Positions 6,660 through 7,641 of a DNA stretch of 7,641 nt are shown piece after piece (positions within the stretch are counted from its first letter, which is position 1; each line of letters begins with the position of its first letter). The translations under genes were made by a program, and so were the position numbers. The stretch is taken from the NCBI GenBank assembly GCA_036660175.1, contig JAVXBD010000062.1, forward strand, positions 1 through 7,641, read 5' to 3'. Below the pieces are notes generated by a model. The model was not told the origin of the DNA and made no database searches. It saw only the letters and a list, made by a program, of their open reading frames with translations. This stretch comes from Christensenella sp036660175. GTDB lineage: Bacteria; Bacillota; Clostridia; Christensenellales; Christensenellaceae.

Positions 6660-7160
6660 TTAATAACGATCAATCTTTACGCCATTATCTCGCAACCGAA
6701 TCAAAAAATCTTCCTTATAGATGACGTTTGCATTAAACTGAAAAGTTTTGAGGGTTGTATACATAGAAAAAACATACTTCGTAACGATTACTTTCTTAAT
6801 ATCCTTATAATAAACTTGTTTTTTGATGCCAAACATAGAAGTATAAATGATATATTCTGCAAAAACCTTGATTTTCCAAACAAGTGCGTGCAGTAAAAAA
6901 GGCATACCCACACCGCATAGCACACAGATTAAGACGATTTTATAAGCGGCAGCTTGGCGATAGATAATCATGGTTGCAGTGATTGTAAAAACCAATAAAA
7001 AAAAGACGATGGACAGCCAAAGATGTACACGTGGGTAACGCAACACAAAGTCATCTTCTTTTTTGATGACTTTCACAAGCTCGTGCTTTGCTGCATAAAT
7101 GATAAAATTGATGGCAAGTATTAGTAACACCAATGCGAGCAGCAGTTGAAAAACGTTCAT
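6660..7160 (-). CDS. Small membrane protein of unknown function, three helices plus C-terminal beta-rich domain
   Basis: I do not recognise a named family. The 166 residues show a first membrane helix (about 3-23), a charged loop (KHELVKVIKKEDDF, 25-38), two more helices (about 47-67 and 73-95), and a soluble C-terminal part (96-166) with alternating hydrophobic strands. Segments such as YTSMFGIKKQVYYKDIKKV (106-124) and EDFLIRLRDNGVKID (150-164) resemble small bacterial PH-like membrane proteins, a pattern-level guess. I chose the ATG at 7160 (MNVFQ) because an AAGGGGA ribosome binding site (7172-7166) precedes it closely. An in-frame ATG 33 bases upstream lies within the promoter region. 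It is the first gene of a probable two-gene operon with the SDR reductase. Confidence 0.8.
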   Translation of the reverse strand: MNVFQLLLALVLLILAINFIIYAAKHELVKVIKKEDDFVLRYPRVHLWLSIVFFLLVFTITATMIIYRQAAAYKIVLICVLCGVGMPFLLHALVWKIKVFAEYIIYTSMFGIKKQVYYKDIKKVIVTKYVFSMYTTLKTFQFNANVIYKEDFLIRLRDNGVKIDRY

Positions 7161-7181
7161 AAAAATCCCCTTTTTGTGTTT

Positions 7182-7187
7182 ATTATA
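7182..7187 (-). promoter_or_regulatory. -10 element for the membrane-protein/SDR operon
   Basis: The minus strand reads TATAAT here, with transcription expected near 7175, giving a very short leader that just includes the ribosome binding site. No good -35 hexamer lies at 16-18 bases. A TTGTCA (7207-7202) is present, but at 14-base spacing. Because of the short leader and the weak -35, confidence is moderate. Confidence 0.45.
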
Positions 7188-7222
7188 CACCAAATTGTTC
7201 TGACAAAACAGTTTTTAAAATG

Positions 7223-7236
7223 TCATTTTTAAATGA
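7223..7236. promoter_or_regulatory. Small palindrome in the divergent promoter region
   Basis: TCATTT (7223-7228) and AAATGA (7231-7236) are exact reverse complements around TT, preceded by a related TTTTTAAAATG (7212-7222) that partly repeats the adjoining TTTTTAAATG (7226-7235). It lies between the leftward membrane-protein gene and the rightward winged-helix regulator. That is the usual place for an operator of a local repressor. The composition is nearly all A/T, so chance is not excluded. Confidence 0.3.
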
Positions 7237-7308
7237 TGTAAAAAGAAATATTGAAAAATGATGCACAATATGGTAAGGTGAAAAAAAAGAACAGGAAAGA
7301 GTAGAGCT

Positions 7309-7518
7309 ATGATTGACTATAACCGTATTGGAACAAACGAAAAGCAAAAGAATATTTTGACAATTTTAAATTATATTGTCGGACAAAAAGAAGTCTTTGC
7401 AACGGATATTTCTGCAAAAACGGGGCTTAGCTTTGCAACGATTAGTCGTGCGCTCACACTGCTAAAAAAATCGGGAATAGTTGTTACAAAGGGCAAAGAG
7501 ATTCTAAGATTGAAATAG
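7309..7518 (+). CDS. Short winged-helix DNA-binding protein (possibly truncated ROK-type repressor)
   Basis: Predicted 69-residue transcription regulator consisting of little more than one winged-helix domain. Residues from about 15 (NILTILNYIVGQKEVF) form helix 1, ATDISAKTGLSFATISRALTLL holds helix 2, the turn and the recognition helix, and KSGIVVTKGKEILRLK reads as the wing. The pattern resembles the N-terminal DNA-binding part of ROK-family sugar repressors, as well as ArsR/MarR-like domains. ROK proteins continue for about 300 more residues of sugar-kinase fold, absent here. The stop is immediately followed by an apparent sugar-permease tail, so this may be the stump of a deleted repressor, but the HTH itself is complete and could still bind DNA. 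The start has an AGGAAAGA ribosome binding site at 7293-7300. Confidence 0.7.
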   Translation: MIDYNRIGTNEKQKNILTILNYIVGQKEVFATDISAKTGLSFATISRALTLLKKSGIVVTKGKEILRLK

Positions 7519-7633
7519 TGGACTGCACTCTCGTCACCTTAATATTTTGGGCGCAGACGCATTCTATCAAACGGTTGTATTGGGCATCATTATTGTTGCG
7601 GCAGTTATCTTTAGCAATATAAAAAGCAAATAA
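7514..7633 (+). pseudogene. C-terminal remnant of a sugar ABC-transporter permease (RbsC-like)
   Basis: In the frame ending at the TAA of 7631-7633 the translation includes ILGADAFYQTVVLGIIIVAA followed by VIFSNIKSK. This looks like the last segment of ribose/xylose-type ABC permeases, where an ILGxxxFYQ-like stretch precedes a final helix (VVxGxIIxxAV) and a short basic tail. The frame has a stop at 7511-7513 and no ribosome binding site or proper start, so only about 39 residues remain of a protein usually near 300. Upstream residues SGL and NIL are separated by HSRHL, which I do not expect from the family. Sugar permeases and ROK repressors are common neighbours, so the remnant and the short regulator may be two ends of one deleted locus. 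Recognition is from memory of the family pattern. Confidence 0.5.
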
Positions 7634-7641
7634 TGAATGTG

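Overview
The window reads as chromosomal DNA from a low-GC Gram-positive bacterium (Bacillota, probably a clostridial or related anaerobe). The reasons are AT-rich intergenic DNA, strong AAGGAG-type ribosome binding sites, promoters with an extended -10 (TGTTATAAT, TGTTATACT), U-tailed hairpin terminators, and clostridial/bacillar-looking protein sequences. This placement is an inference; there is no rRNA or other marker gene to fix the taxon. No tRNA, rRNA, CRISPR array, transposase or phage gene was seen.

Layout. Positions 1-1320 (minus strand) hold a two-component system: an OmpR-type response regulator whose stop overlaps the start of a HAMP-containing sensor histidine kinase, which runs off the left edge. 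A hairpin terminator (about 1423-1458) separates it from an upstream minus-strand NAD-dependent epimerase / dihydroflavonol-reductase-like extended SDR (1469-2464). A 283-bp AT-rich divergent region (2465-2747) contains a perfect 9+9 bp inverted repeat. It leads into a plus-strand pair, gadB (glutamate decarboxylase, 2748-4148) and gadC (glutamate:GABA antiporter, 4226-5767), which closes at a symmetric, probably bidirectional terminator (5782-5818). Converging on that terminator from the right is a minus-strand pair: a 166-residue three-helix membrane protein of unknown function (6660-7160) followed 17 bases later by a classical SDR oxidoreductase (5869-6642). At the right end a 69-residue winged-helix regulator (7309-7518) sits directly beside what looks like the severed C-terminus of a sugar ABC-transporter permease (about 7514-7633).

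How it works together. GadB consumes a cytoplasmic proton while converting glutamate to GABA, and GadC exchanges external glutamate for internal GABA, so the central pair is a complete glutamate-dependent acid-resistance module. The genes around it (two reductases, a two-component system, a small membrane protein) are not known partners of gad systems. Their proximity alone does not show a functional link, although the two-component system and the palindrome upstream of gadB are the obvious regulatory candidates. I did not find a clearly novel multi-gene system. The best leads are the gadB operator-like palindrome, the gadB-gadC intercistronic hairpin, the regulator/permease deletion scar at the right end, and the uncharacterised membrane-protein/SDR operon.
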